In this document: positions 13,301 through 25,259 of the stretch, one piece after another
Layout of the letters: every line of letters begins with the position of its first letter
Numbering within the stretch: position 1 is the first letter of the stretch
Source: Candolleomyces eurysporus
Lineage: Eukaryota > Basidiomycota > Agaricomycetes > Agaricales > Psathyrellaceae
Assembly (NCBI GenBank): GCA_027579435.1
Contig: JANBPK010000931.1
Location: 1 to 64,000, forward strand
DNA: 64,000 nt
Direction: 5' to 3'
The notes under the pieces: model-generated
The model's database searches: none
What the model was told of the DNA's origin: nothing
Seen by the model: only the letters and a program-made list of their open reading frames with translations
Made by a program: the position numbers and the translations under genes

Positions 13301-13604
13301 TCACTCTTGCAGGGCGTCGTTGAAGAGGTCCTCGCCGTCATCGTCATCGTCTGCTTCTCCTTCCGCGTCGATTAAGCCATCCCTATCATCTATACTATCG
13401 TCTGTGTCGGAGAACGGTGCTGGAGGCGACGATGGAGGGAGTGAAGACTGAGAGGCACGTCGAGCAGGGGTCCTTGTTGTTGGTGACGAGTCGAGGCGAG
13501 TTGGCGAAGCAGACCTTTGTCGCTTGCCTCTTCTAGGAGTTTGTTGAGACTGCTTGCGTTATCTGAGCTACAGTTCGCGTATTTCTGGGGAAAACACGTA
13601 CCAT
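10306..13604 (-). CDS. MCM2: DNA replication licensing factor MCM2
   Basis: Subunit of the MCM2-7 replicative helicase in the nucleus. The acidic N-terminus is followed by a CX2C...CX2C zinc finger (FDCVKCGAV ... SYCANCES), Walker [10 protein letters not shown], Walker [10 protein letters not shown] and the arginine-finger motif SRFD. The [15 protein letters not shown] segment is typical of MCM2 rather than other MCM subunits. The C-terminal winged-helix region ends at the TGA read from 10308. The best start is an ATG at 13604-13602 directly followed by a 52-nt intron (13550-13601); the next exon begins SQQTPRRGK. Several further short introns are present. Confidence 0.93.
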
Positions 13605-14050
13605 GGCTGTGAGGACTTGAGGGAGATGGAGGATTTAATGAGAGGACGCGACGCGTAGCGGAGTTTGAAAAGCGTGTTTCTGCTTTTATTTGAGCTTATT
13701 TGCGGCGACTAATATTTCTCGATTTTATCTCGATTTTTGGGACAGATAGAATAGTATGTATTGGCATTGGATACAGAGGTTTTAGCTCAATGCTCTACCA
13801 ACGCAAGAAGGGCTCAGACCGATTCCACTTTACACTCACCGTTCGGTGACGAGCAAGGCATTCAACGTTCAATGTGGTCATCGGCACCGCGTAGCACAAC
13901 TTGCGACGCCCTTGTCCTCGTCCACCGCGAATGAACACAAATACGGCGTGGCCAAGATCTCTAGAAAGTGGAAATGACAATCTCGTACAATCCCGAAACC
14001 CTTCGTCTGCACGCCCGATCCGTGAAGCTTGAACCCAACGGGTACCGGAG
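13605..14050. other. Intergenic region upstream of MCM2
   Basis: Contains the MCM2 promoter and the 3' flank of the DUF3128 gene. Around 13780-13805 there is a short D-arm-like string (TAGCTCAATG and GCTCTACC), but no full tRNA can be folded from it. ORFs reading from 13795 are out of frame with the gene at 14051. Confidence 0.4.
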
Positions 14051-14543
14051 TTATTCCAAAGGCCCATCCAATGACAGAGGCGGTGGATAGTTCTTCAGCG
14101 GCTCTCTGTTGACATGTTAGCCTCGACATACATCCAAAGATTGTGAAATTGACTGAAACGCACTCTCTCATATCCCACACGTCTTCACTGCTCTGGCTCA
14201 GCCGCCTGTTCGCCCACCACTCCGCTCTCCGACGTATCCACGCTTCGCGTTGCTCCTCTGGATGAAGGGCCTTCAAGGTTAGGCAGAATTTGAAATCATC
14301 CATCTTTTGGGAACAGCGAGGACGTCCGCCGTATCTGTAGACGGCCTTTACTTGTGAACGTACCGCTGCCGAGAACACCAATTCAGACAGCTTGTAAAGA
14401 CCGAATTGAGACAACATACCATTGCAACCTGTCCAGGTCTCAAAAAGATTCAGGCATCCCGGAATGTCTTCTGGTGTCGGATATAACCGTTTGAGATACT
14501 CTTCTTCTTGCTTCACCGCGGTCTTGAAGTCGAGGTTGGACAT
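14051..14543 (-). CDS. Twin-CX9C protein of the DUF3128 / EMI1 family
   Basis: Small protein of the early-meiotic-induction (Emi1/DUF3128) family. After removal of introns 14366-14419 and 14106-14163 the three exons (124, 202 and 55 nt) encode 126 residues. The splice creates two exact CX9C pairs: C-LNLFETWTG-C and C-SQKMDDFKF-C, with YRYGGRP between them, a family signature. Such pairs usually form a disulfide-locked helical hairpin and are oxidised by Mia40 in mitochondria. The start chosen is ATG 14543 (MSNLDF). An open frame extends upstream but begins with GTG, not ATG. Localisation to mitochondria is inferred. Confidence 0.82.
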
Positions 14544-14772
14544 GGTATCCGGAAAAGGTGTGACCGCTTCCGACTCCGAGCGCTTTCGGCTTAGCTGGCA
14601 GCTCCTGATCACTCTACCTCCCCGGTAGCTCGGTTACGCGTTTTAATTCGGACATTATCATATGCGCACTTAGCTCGAAGGCCATTATGTAGGGGCATCA
14701 AAAGCGTATGCTGTTTCGCAGGAACGTTCCCAACGTTGGTTTCCTTCCAACCGCCATACAGTCACGGCGAAA

Positions 14773-16099
14773 ATGTCCAGTTTTCCCTTTCGACAGCAGC
14801 CTCTTAAAGGGCTCTATATCATTTACCAGCTTGTTACGACTCTGTTCATTAGGCTTCCTTTCTGGGTCGTGACGAGCCTTCCAAGGTGAGCCCTGTTCGG
14901 CCTGGAGATGTCAAAACTCAATGTCCTAACACAAACAATACTAGCTCTGCCCGGGCAAGGCCAACGTGGACTTTCAAGCGTGCTCTATTCATCAATTTCG
15001 TTCGCCATTTCACCAAATTCACCTTCGAGTACGTTGTAGAACCCGTCTAGGGGTGTTATGAAGCCTGACCCATTGTTTCAGAACAGGGGTTGCGCCTGTA
15101 GCCAACTACTTGGCTATCAAGTCTGGCGAAGGTGTTAACGGGGTGTGGATTGACCCTGCCACCGAACTCATCACCGGTGACCTCGAAAAATGGGCTGAAA
15201 TAGCGAAGGTCAAACCAACCCGCCTCCCTGGATATTGGTTCCACCAGAAGGGGTCCACCATCACTGTTGGCTCTTCCCCGCAGCCCGGGGAGAAGGTTGT
15301 TCTCAACTTACATGGTGGGGCGTACATCCGTATGTCCGCCCATCCCTCCGACCCAACGGCCAACGTCGTGAGGGGAATCCTCAAAAACATTCCATCTATC
15401 CGACGCGTCTTCTCTGTCGAATACCGGCTGTCTTCGGCTAAACCCTTCACGGTCGCACACCCTTTCCCAACTTCCCTTATTGATGCCCTCGCAGGGTACA
15501 ACTACTTGGTCAACGTTGTCGGTTACTCCCCTTCCGACATCATCATCTGCGGCGACTCTGCGGGAGCGAACTTGGCATACGCCCTCACAAGATATCTCGT
15601 CGAGAACCAGGACTCAACGAACCCCAAGCTCCCTGCGCCACCAGGTGCCCTCATCCTACTATCTCCCTGGTCCGATCTTAGCAGGTCACACGACGGAATT
15701 GGCTCTGCAATCAGTTGCGTCAAGTCGGACTACCTGTCCGCCGACCATATCGTAGAATACGCAAAAGACGCATTCACCGGCCCACACGGTCGCGTTATTG
15801 CAGACTCGAACCCTTACATCTCTCCTGCCTGCATCCTTCCTGGCTTCGAGGTCAGCTTCAAGGGCTTCCCTCGCACCTTCATCAACAGCGGTGGGGGTGA
15901 AGTGCTGATAGACCAAATCAGGCTGCTCAGAGATAGGATGGTTGCTGACCTGGGAGAAGGTGACGGCGTAAAGGCGGGTGAAGGCAAGGTGCGATACTAC
16001 GAGGCGGCGGATGCCTGCCACGATTACCTAGTCCTCAGTCCACACGAACCCGAGCGGACTGAAACCTTCAAGGTTATAGCTCAATGGGTGCAGGCGTGA
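14773..16099 (+). CDS. Alpha/beta-hydrolase, HSL-type lipase/esterase
   Basis: Probable carboxylesterase or steryl-acetyl-type hydrolase. The N-terminus (MSSFPFRQQPLKG, then a hydrophobic stretch) looks like a membrane anchor. The oxyanion-hole motif is LHGGAY and the nucleophile motif is GDSAG; the late CHDY segment supplies a likely catalytic His. The class is alpha/beta-hydrolase fold 3. Two introns are clear, the first after SLPR and the second after KFTFE. The stop is TGA at 16097-16099. The substrate cannot be read from the sequence. Confidence 0.88.
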
Positions 16100-17332
16100 G
16101 CTCTCTGTGGCTTATGCTTTATCCTTGCTGGATGTATGTGATACGTTTATGGTCCTACCTCAGAATACGTAACCTAGACTCTTCGGCTCTTCCTAGATCT
16201 CGAGTTTTCTTTGAGAGTGTCTTGTTGCTACTCATCCAGGCTGGTTACATTTCGCTTCAAGTTGTGCTGGTCTGTTCGCTATCCTATTCAAAGCAACAGG
16301 ATGATAGGAGTCCGTCGCGGATGGATGAGTACGGAATGCCCCAACGGCATCCGGGCTGTCGTTCTTAGATTGACATAAAACGTGTTGGCCCACAGCAGAG
16401 TCTGCGAACTCACCGGTGTCTCATCATTCGGTTCTAGAATCGAAGAGCCCTACCATGGTCTAAAACGCGCCAAAAACCTTGAACGGCGACGGAGTTAGCA
16501 GTTGACACCCGATGAGGCGCTTCCCAAATGTCGTGCGTAGATAGCAACAACTTACCATGAGAGTCAGAAGGGACAGGCTTCTGTCGGTCATTAGGGAGAA
16601 GGTGATACAAGACACCGAAGAAGGAGAATTGACCTTGATAGGACGCCAAACTTGAATGGCTTTGCTATTGTACCGTAGAGAGCCTGAGGATGGCTTTTGA
16701 CAGCGTCGCGTCATGCACAGCAGATTTCGACGATTGACCAAGAAAGAATAAACGATGGGCGCTCCAAGCACGGCCACGGACAGTGTTCATGCAAAATCCA
16801 CGGACGAGCTTGTAGCGAATACCTACTCCATACAACGGTAAATTGATTGCCATTTATGAAAATCTGAGAAGAATAGGGAAGCCCACTGAATGAGGGGATC
16901 TGGTGCGCACTTGTTCAAGCTGTAAGAGTCGAACTATCATCGTACAATGCGTAGTCAGTCTTGCAATGCCATCATGTTAATTGGAGGTGAGTGCTGTCCG
17001 ACGTTTCGGCACTGCAGCGCATCGCATCGGGATCGACTGATCCGGCGGTAGTTGCCACGCCACCCGCCTGCTAGTGCATTCTCCATGATGGCGTTGACAG
17101 AGCGCTAGGCGCCTGGCCACAGGGAGTGTCAAGCTGAGCCTATATAGGAAATCACATAGTAAAATTAATAGCATAAAAACACAGGGTTAGAATCTGAATA
17201 CATAAAGCAATTATTTGTACAAGGGTAAAAGCAAAACGCACTGAAGACTTGAAACCAGAACATATTACAGATAGACTTGGGACGAATAATTAAACGGAAA
17301 GCATGATGAAGCACAGCGAACGATAGCAGATG
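16100..17332. other. Intergenic region with unsupported minus-strand ORFs
   Basis: Follows the hydrolase and precedes the 3' end of the Mei2-like gene. Overlapping minus-strand frames lie at 16434-16853 (one starts MAINLPLYGV) and contain hydrophobic stretches. No frame or splice combination gave a recognisable protein, so a decayed or very small gene is possible but not supported. Confidence 0.35.
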
Positions 17333-19293
17333 TTAAGCAATAATAGATTCACGACCAGCGCCTTTCCTAGTGTTGAGAGACGAGTTGTAATTTTTACGGG
17401 TGTGAAGGCCAGGAACGTAAAGCGCGCCACGATTGTACGAGCTGCGTTCTTTGCGGCGGATATGGGTGGGGGCGGGGAATTGCTCAGGGAGACCTTGATT
17501 AGGGCCGGAAGAGTAAAATATTTTAGGGCGCCAGGACTCCCGCTCGTCCATAACGCTGGAATTTTTGAACTTCTCGACAAGAGCTTCTTTCCCCCTGGAG
17601 AACATCCATTCAGTGATTGGTCCCACAGTAAAATCGAAGATCAAGGGGATGGGACGCACTGGTAATTGGCATAACTCATTTGGAGAACCTTCTCGCTTGA
17701 AAACATGTTCCTGAACGCGTGGGTAAGTCCTAAAACTCTTCACCGAAGGGATGGGGTCTTACCATTTTTCTCCCAGCCTGGCCTTAGCAAACTTCAGAAG
17801 GTCTTGGGCCTCGATGAAGTTAACGAAAGCGTATCCAACATTACAGCCTATAGCAACGAATTGAGTGGGACAGACACGTCCTCAGATGAAAGAGACTGAC
17901 CGTTGGCAAAGTCCATACGAAGGTAAAGGAAGTCGATGCGGCGCGGGCAGACCTTGTTGATGTAGGTAATCAATTCTTTGTCGCTCATCTTGTTTGGGAT
18001 ATTCTTAATCATGACGGTCGTTCTGGTATCCTGACCGCTTTCAATTCGAGCAACCGATAGCTGGTTTTTGGCGGCGACGTCTGCCACCTGCTGGGCCGGA
18101 TAGGTCGGGGAATTGCTTTGAATAGAGAGACGCCTAAGTGAGTCCTCGAGGCTGGTAGGCGAGGAAGAGTAGTCAGTGGGAACACTGGGGCGAATGTCAG
18201 TAGCTGGAGGAGTCGGAGGGAGCTGATACGGCGACACCGGTATCCCGTTCAGGAAGTGGCACTCAACACCGGGAGGAGGCACAGCATAGCCCCCAAATGA
18301 CATTCTGCCTACATCCTCGACGGGCCAGAAAGTCATAGGCTGGGAGTAGGGTATGCCGTTGACAGGAGGTGGAACGGGCACGGCCTGTGGGGCGTTGGGC
18401 ATAGGCTTATCAAACGACCATGACTGGTAGCCAAAAAGTTGGTGTTGGAAGGCGTAGTCGATGGGGNATCGGCNTGGGGAGGTAAAGGCGCGGGCGACAT
18501 TGCCATATGGGGCATTGGGGGTGGACAAGCTGCCCCAACGGGGGGGGNAGGGAGTCGGAGGAATATGGAATGGAAACTGGGAGATGGGGGTCCTGCGAGA
18601 TGGACAATAGCCACAGTCTCTGTCGGGGTTGGCGCACATGACTTTACGTTCGGTTCGGATTTCGCCCTCCCATTGGGGCGCACACTGGACATCGTGAACA
18701 GGCGCGTCGACTCCAATGAAATGAGCCACGGGTGTGAACCTTTGATTGCGCGAGGAGTAAATCAAGGACTCGGCCATTTGATGGTTATTGTTAGCCCGGC
18801 CTCCATTATCCAGCGAGTCGGTCGCGTGCTCCTGGCGAGAGGCATTGTCGACCGAGTTATCGAAGACGTCCAACTAAAAATTTTAAGGGTCGTGATAATA
18901 AAAAAAACACAAGGGAAGACTTACAGGGATAGTGCGGGACGGAGATTCAGAGTCAGAAGGGAGCTCTTGGTCAATGTCGGCAGCATCGACAGAAGAATCG
19001 ACGCTGTCCGTCGTCTTGATGCTAGAGGCTGGGGTCAATGGAGGCGTAATATACGACGTCCGAGTTTTCGGTTTTCGGGAGCGACTGGACTTGTAGGAGC
19101 TGTGAGACGACGAGGTTGGGGGAGTCATCGGGCGCGGCAGGGCTGCTGGACTAGGAGGGCAGCTATCTTGCGAAGATAGAGAAGGAAGAGAATGTTCCTG
19201 CCGGATATTAGGGAGGGAAGGAGAGTGGTATAAACGGTGGTTCTGGGGGTTCTTCTGGGGGACGGAAGTCGAAGGGACTTCGAGGCTGGACAT
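17333..19293 (-). CDS. Mei2-like RNA-binding protein
   Basis: RNA-binding protein with the C-terminal Mei2-type RRM (RRM_2) found in regulators of meiosis and development. Exon 1 starts MSSLEVPST; the first two thirds are Ser/Pro-rich and disordered. The RRM reads TTVMIKNIPNKMSDKEL (RNP2) and later GYAFVNF (RNP1). After further introns it continues through KVLQMSYANYQ, then GKEALVEKFKNSSVMDERE and FYSSGPNQG, the strongly conserved Mei2 tail. Introns lie near 18873-18925, after DFANG, after GEKW and after ANYQ. Ns at 18467, 18474 and 18548 fall in low-complexity coding sequence without a lasting frame change. Family call is firm; the biological role here is inferred. Confidence 0.87.
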
Positions 19294-20372
19294 GATTCAC
19301 GACACGCGGTATCTGACAGAAGATGCACGGAGATGGCAGGCCTGTTTATAAGAAGGAATACGACTGACCATAGAATAGATAGTGTTTACGATGGATCGAG
19401 ATTTTGCTTTAGGTGTTTAATTGACGTCAAAGGGCGAGGCCGGTCATACCTAGCTGGGAATAGAATTAAATGGCGAACACCGAGTGGGAGCAAGAAGATT
19501 TGCGGATCGGGAAAGTCCTTGCCTTGTTGCTAAGCCATTCAGGAAGTCCGACAGCTCACGAATCTGTTGCACAGGAATAATCGCATCCTTTCTATCCAGA
19601 TACCACTGGCCCGCCCTGCCTCGACAGCCTTGACGGACTCGGGCTGNAAAAAAATTCCTTCCAATCCCTCTCCCAGATCAAAATTCGAGAGAAGCTCGAG
19701 GGACGTCACCGGCGGCTCAAAGGATGGTCCTAGGTGCTCCCCGTCCTGCAAGGAAAATACATTTTCTGCCCAGATCCAATGGCCAACTTGGTATGGTTCC
19801 TATGTCAAAATTCAGTACAAATTCACTGCAGATCGAGATCAATATGTTACGACACCTGTGGCACGCGGGGAACAATTATTCTAGGGTCATCGAGTGCTGG
19901 ACCGCTGGACTTCCAATTTGGCGTGCTCCCTCAACGCCGGGACCGCACTAAAAAATGGAATTCGCAGGAGATCTCCGATGGCTTGCAAGCAGGGTTCGAT
20001 AATCACCACCGAAAGCCTGATGAATCGGCTTGCTGAACTTGGAAAAGCTGCAGCTGCACTGACATTTTTAAGTGTCCCACGTCGATAGCTAGAGGAAATG
20101 CTGTACTCTTTGTTGCACGAATATTGCAGGGATTATGGAGATATTTCGGTTTTCAGTGCCACAGACGGATCGAGTGGCAGTTGTAAGTCCAAGTTTGCAT
20201 CAGCACCGCCGAGATGCCGAACGGGAATGCAGCAGGATCACGTGTTCGAAAATATCCCGTCCTCGTCGACCACCGTCACTGTCGCGCCTCTAACAGCGAG
20301 CTCTACGAACTTCAGAGACCAACGTCTATACCTCTCTATAAGCAACGCTTAACCCCCCAAAACTACCTAACG
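19294..20372. other. Intergenic region, divergent promoters of the Mei2-like and bS6m genes
   Basis: About 1.1 kb between two divergently transcribed genes, with one N at 19647 beside an A run. Small ORFs on both strands are unrelated to known families. No tRNA, repeat or mobile element was recognised. Confidence 0.4.
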
Positions 20373-20865
20373 ATGCCTCTCTACCAGATGTTTTGCATCA
20401 CCAAGCACTACCCCGAATATGTACGTCGCACCGTGTCCGGAACGTAGGCGTTATTCACTCGCTGACGCACTCTCTAGAAACATATTCGGGAGCTCATTCG
20501 CCAGTCTGCTACACATGTCATGAACGCTGGAGGTGTTGTCAGGAAGATTGACTCATGGGGGACAAGAACTCTCCCCCAGCGGATGAAGCGACAGGGCCCA
20601 TACGCCAACGTTGGAGAGTGCGTCTATCACCTCTACTTTCATACTTCACAAATTGACCCTTCCTTCCTCTCTCAAATAAAGTTACTGGTCCCTATACTTT
20701 GACACCAGTCCGAGAACACTGCGTTCGCTGAACGGCATTATGCGCCGTGACCCTCGAGTTCTGCGCTGGACAGTGCTCAAGCTTGCCGACAAGGTCGAAG
20801 ACATAGCCAAGGAGGGCCAACGGTTGGCCTCAGGAACCACCCGGTCAAATGATATTGCGCCATAA
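20373..20865 (+). CDS. MRP17: Mitochondrial ribosomal protein bS6m (Mrp17)
   Basis: Component of the mitochondrial small ribosomal subunit. Begins MPLYQMFCITKHY and has three exons. After the first intron (after KHYPEY) it reads KHIRELIRQSATHVM, then GGVVRKIDSWGTRTLP. The second intron ends at AAATAAAG and restores YWSLYFDTSPRTLRSL, the conserved central strand of S6. RRDPRVLRW follows. Length is about 120 residues, as expected. Stop is TAA at 20863-20865. Confidence 0.9.
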
Positions 20866-20957
20866 TTAGCCACTCTCCTTCGACCTTCCCTCACTAGACC
20901 TTGTATCTACTATGACGACACCTAATTCAACCCACTATCATCGACTCGGATGTTCTT

Positions 20958-22007
20958 TCAAGCTGTGATAATGCCCGGGATGTCAGTCAAAGTCTCAATC
21001 ACTTTGACTGACTCTAAAACCTCGTCCTCATCTTTACGTGCCTCAGCACCCTCTGAACCGGGCCTTCGTAGAAGTCGTGCATGGAAGCCTGCTCTCACAG
21101 CACCATGATAATCGCTTAGAAGCGTTTGATGTAAGCTGGTCAGGATGGACGGACAAAATGATCGCACACACCATTCCAGTTCGTCTCCAACGTGCAGACA
21201 GTTCTCCGACTTTAGTTGCTCCTTCGGGTTAAGATTGTTATAGTGTTCGATGGCTAATTCGAATATAGCGGGGCTTGGTTTCTCGATTCTGACCTCTTCG
21301 CTCAGCGCAATTGGTTCAATGTATTTGGGGAACCCGAGATCTTCCAAGACTAGACCTATTGGAAATTCGTGAGCAAAAATAATTACTATCGACCAGCGTG
21401 GTACACACGGAAGCGAGAGTCTCCATTGCTGATGATACTAACATGGATTCCTGCATCGTGCAGCGCCGTCACTTGGAATTCGAAGCGTCGTTGTAATATA
21501 CTCGAGGCGGCAAGCACTGAACGCGCTCACCAGTTGGAATTGCGTCATTGAAAGCCATGTATCCCTCTCCCGAGCTGAATCGTTTCAAGAGGGTAGGAAC
21601 AATGACATTCAAGTTTGCGTTTACTTCTAAGCTTGGTGCGTTTGCCAGCTTTGTCGGTCAAACCGGAATCACAGTGACCGCGAACTCACTCTCGGGATCC
21701 GCCCCAGCACCCACAGCCGTTCGTTTGATGACCTCCGACCACCAGGCTGGAGCACCATGTTGATATGCAGGAAATTCTTTCTGAACTGCCTTCAAAGCTA
21801 TGAACGAGTTCCGCGCGTCAGGCATTTGCAATTGCCAAATGACAGTCCCATTATCGATTTACCAGATTTGAAGGACGTCTTGACTGCATCTGGCTCCAAC
21901 TGGCCCAAATATGGATGAAAGACTTCTGAATATTGAACATGAACTGGACGCCTTGGAACGATGAGTGTATGCAGGATGTCGAAGGTAACAAGTCGAATAC
22001 GAGACAT
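20958..22007 (-). CDS. HAD-superfamily hydrolase, HDHD3-like
   Basis: Haloacid-dehalogenase-fold hydrolase. Exon 1 starts MSRIRLVTFDILHTLI, where the first Asp is the expected nucleophile; the second Asp of the usual DxD motif is His (DxxHT). Later motifs are VSIISNGD (motif II), RIEKPSPAIFE (motif III lysine) and CLHVGDELE...DYHGA (motif IV). At least four introns are needed and all splice ends are GT-AG. Fungal members of this family often have DALHT, so the altered motif is probably normal for the family. Substrate unknown. Confidence 0.83.
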
Positions 22008-22152
22008 AGCTCTCACAGAGAGTTGAGCTCGAGCTGTGTCGCCTGGCAGCGCTTGGGCAGCCAGTAGCGGACCTACCGGCCCGCCGTCAATTTCCGGATT
22101 TAGGGGGCTTCTGCTTTCGTCCTTCAACCACCTCCGCCAGCGCTTACAAGAA

Positions 22153-25151
22153 ATGAAGGGCTCCAAGTGGTGGCCCGCGATAATCCTCCTCTTTTCTGCT
22201 TCATCTGAATCGTATACCCTTGATCCATGCGCCTTGATTGCGGGGAAGCGCTGGGTTTATCCTAGCCAAGTTCGTCATTGCCTCAGGTCTTTCCCTTTAC
22301 AGCCTGAAACAAAGAGCAATGTGGGGACTCTGTTATTTATCTACCCTTCACTATGGACTGACCCGGATTCAAGGTAATTGAAGTTGTGAACAAGACTCTG
22401 GCATTTCATACCTCTGTCAACTACCAGATCCAAGCCCCAGCGCCGTATCACGACGACGTTCATGAAGACCTCGTTGGTGACTTGAAGAGGATATCGGAAA
22501 CGGACTACCAATCCGAATTCGACTTTCACCTTGACATGTATCGGTCTTTCAAGCGCGTGAATGACGGTCATTGTGGCGTTTACAGCAGATGTTATGATTG
22601 TAAGTTGCCAAGTTTGAATAAGTTTCGACGGATTTATTGACTCTGGTTGAGCCCTCTATGTGACCTATCTGCCTACACCACTCGTGCTTCTACAGGACGA
22701 GGACGGCTCTCAGGCTGTACACATTGCTCCTGAGGCCTATGACCTGGCTGTAGCCGAATTCGGCGACTCCTTGTGGTTCTGGGAGGCAAGTTTGCCAAGA
22801 CCCTTGACCGGGGGACTTGCGTCTGTGAGCCAGACTCTAATGTGTATTCCGTTCCATCCCTGATTTCCCTACGTATAGCTGTCTGGACGTAAAGTTCTTC
22901 TCATTGATGGGCAGGACCCTTTCGTAGCCGTTGATAGAAACGCCAATATCACAGGCGGTTATCAGTCGCACGCCACTCGCCAGAACTCGTACGAACCAGC
23001 CCTATCACAATTTTTTGCACATTCACACTTACTTTGGAACCATCCAGGTTTTTCTCCAGTTATCATCGCGGGCCGGACGGCTGGGAGTACAGTCTCGGCA
23101 ATTTCGCGACCCACCCCCACCCGCTCACTGATGAAGTTGAACTGACCATCGAGTATCCGGTCCAAGGACAGAATGTCACGGTCACTGTGGGTAAACCTTC
23201 GGTAGTGATTTAGAGACCTTGTCGCTCACGAGGTTTCCAGCTTCCCTACCGATCGCGCTTCGGGTCCTCTTCGAAGCACTTTACGGACTCGAAAACTCTC
23301 AGGGAAAACAACTGCATTGCAACGCCTACTACTAACGGACTTGACTTGTACGGTGTGCCACCTGATCAACTCGTGGATTATCTCGAGGAGCCCAAGCCTC
23401 TGGCGATCTATCAGCAGCAGCCGATTCTATCCCCAGTTGACTATCGCGAGCGACACCCTGTGAACGTCCTTCTCGACGGCAACCCACTCATCAACATAGG
23501 CCTTCCCGAAACTTTGGCTCCATCTTTAGAGCCATTAAATTCCAGTTATAGTGTGGCGGAGTTTTTCATGCTAAAAGACAACAAAACCGGGGTTCTAGCT
23601 TTAGGTAGTTTCTCTGCGAAAAATTACACTCTTTTTGGGCAAGTTTTGTTGGATGGGCTGAAAGGCTTGAAGCGAGCCGGTGCGGAGCAACTGATAGTAG
23701 ACGTGGTAAGTGTTTTGCATTTCGACCTAGCCACTGTAGCTGAGCTACGAAATTTACAGACGAACAACGGTGGAGGTAAGTTTCGTTTGACTCGGTTCCG
23801 CCACGTCTCATGCCACAGGAAAACTAGGTTACATCTGCATTGCTCATGTACGTATTTCTCAATCACCGTTGAGTTAATTTGACTGATCAAAAATTATTTA
23901 TTTCCAGTGGCTACACCGTATCGTGGGTGCTAGGTCCTTTCCAATATCGAATTTGTCTGAGTCGTTTTAGATCATTGGACCGAAGGACACGACGGTCCCG
24001 CAAGCTGGGTTGGACACTACCACACGCGCTGGTCCACTGGCCCAATTGATTGCGAAGAGGGTTGCCGAAGGCCACGATCCGGACGGACTCCTCCTCTACA
24101 ATCCAACACGGTGGACCAATGCCACCAACGAGCCGATGCCAACCGATGGGACCTGGTTAGAGCCCCACAAGGTGGTGATAAACGGACGAGAGGATGCGTT
24201 TAGTCAAAGGTACCTTTTACGCTTCCAGAAAGGTCACTTGTCGACGCTAGGCTAAATGTGGATGAATGGCCATTTGGGAACTTAGGCTAGGTCAAGAATG
24301 TCATCCTTTCAAGTGGCAAGCGCCGAAGCATGGGCTCTTCCAACCGGAGAAGGTTGTGATAATTTCAAATGGACGGTATGATCGTCTCCCGGTTTCACCC
24401 ACATTTGAAATGGAACTTATCGATCGTATCTTATCCCACGTAAATAAGATGTGCAAGCTCATGCTCGCTGTTCAGCGTATGGCAGTCTAANTTTTTTATC
24501 CACGCTTCTGGGCGCTCAAAGTTGATTTGACAGATCACTATGTCCAAGGAAGAAGGTGTGCGCACTGCGGTCGTCGGCGGAAAGCAAGGTGTCCAGCAAC
24601 ACTATTGCGGGATAGTCGGTGGGCAGTCCACCGATTTTTCCACAATCGACACCGAAATTAAAGTGGGTTCCCTTTTGTTTATTTTCCTAAACCGTGCACG
24701 TCTCACAGGGTGAAACGGCTAGTCCACGAAGCTCAAAAACCACACCCTGGCGCCACCGGACCTGTACGTCAATAAAATACACTCCGACAGTTGAACCCAA
24801 AACTCTTGACAAATATGCAGGTTAACAAATCATATTCAAGGCATAACTTGGAGATTGGGTTACGGAATTGATAATCCGACTGAACCAGAAGGTAGGCACT
24901 TCCCCTTTCGGTTCATTCTACGACTATTTTCAACATTATTTTCCCTTTTTCAGAATGGCAGGATCACGATGCCGACATATCAATACCACTGACGAGGGAG
25001 AGGTAATACTTTTACGGCCTCTCGCAAAACTCGTGTGCGCTCACATCACTATCCTGGCAGTGTCAACAACCCTGTGGCAATCTGGGAAACACTCACAAAG
25101 CAGGTATTCGAGCATCCCCCCGCCACGGCGCTTCTCGTCCAGGATCCTTGA
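22153..25151 (+). CDS. Secreted S41-family serine peptidase
   Basis: Tail-specific-protease-like (S41) protein, probably secreted: MKGSKWWPAIILLFSASS is a good signal peptide. The N-terminal domain includes FHLDMYRSFKRVNDGHCGVY, a conserved block of fungal S41 proteins. The peptidase core includes LIVDV...TNNGGG and VVIISNGRCASSCS, which contains the active-site segment. That segment is split: SNGR ends an exon at 24375 and CASSCSLFS lies in a 28-nt exon at 24449-24476. Many short introns (ten or more) interrupt the gene; those seen are GT-AG. N24491 is in the following intron. Stop is TGA at 25149-25151. Only 145 bp separate this start from the divergent HAD gene. Confidence 0.82.
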
Positions 25152-25259
25152 TTTGTCGCGATAGGCGCACAAACGTCACAATTAAGGACAATGTATACGA
25201 TGGGTTTTTACAAGCAAGCAGTTTTGTACATGCGCATGCGTAGGGTAGAGTGCGAATAT

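Noticed and set aside
13780..13810. tRNA-like D-arm (TAGCTCA... and GCTCTACC)
   Set aside because: No matching acceptor stem, anticodon arm or T-arm can be built around it on either strand.
14544..14612. Longer N-terminus for the DUF3128 protein
   Set aside because: The upstream start is GTG, not ATG; MSNLDF at 14543 is the first ATG in frame.
16434..16853. Minus-strand ORFs resembling a small membrane protein
   Set aside because: Frames overlap, no splice combination gives a coherent protein, and no family is recognised.
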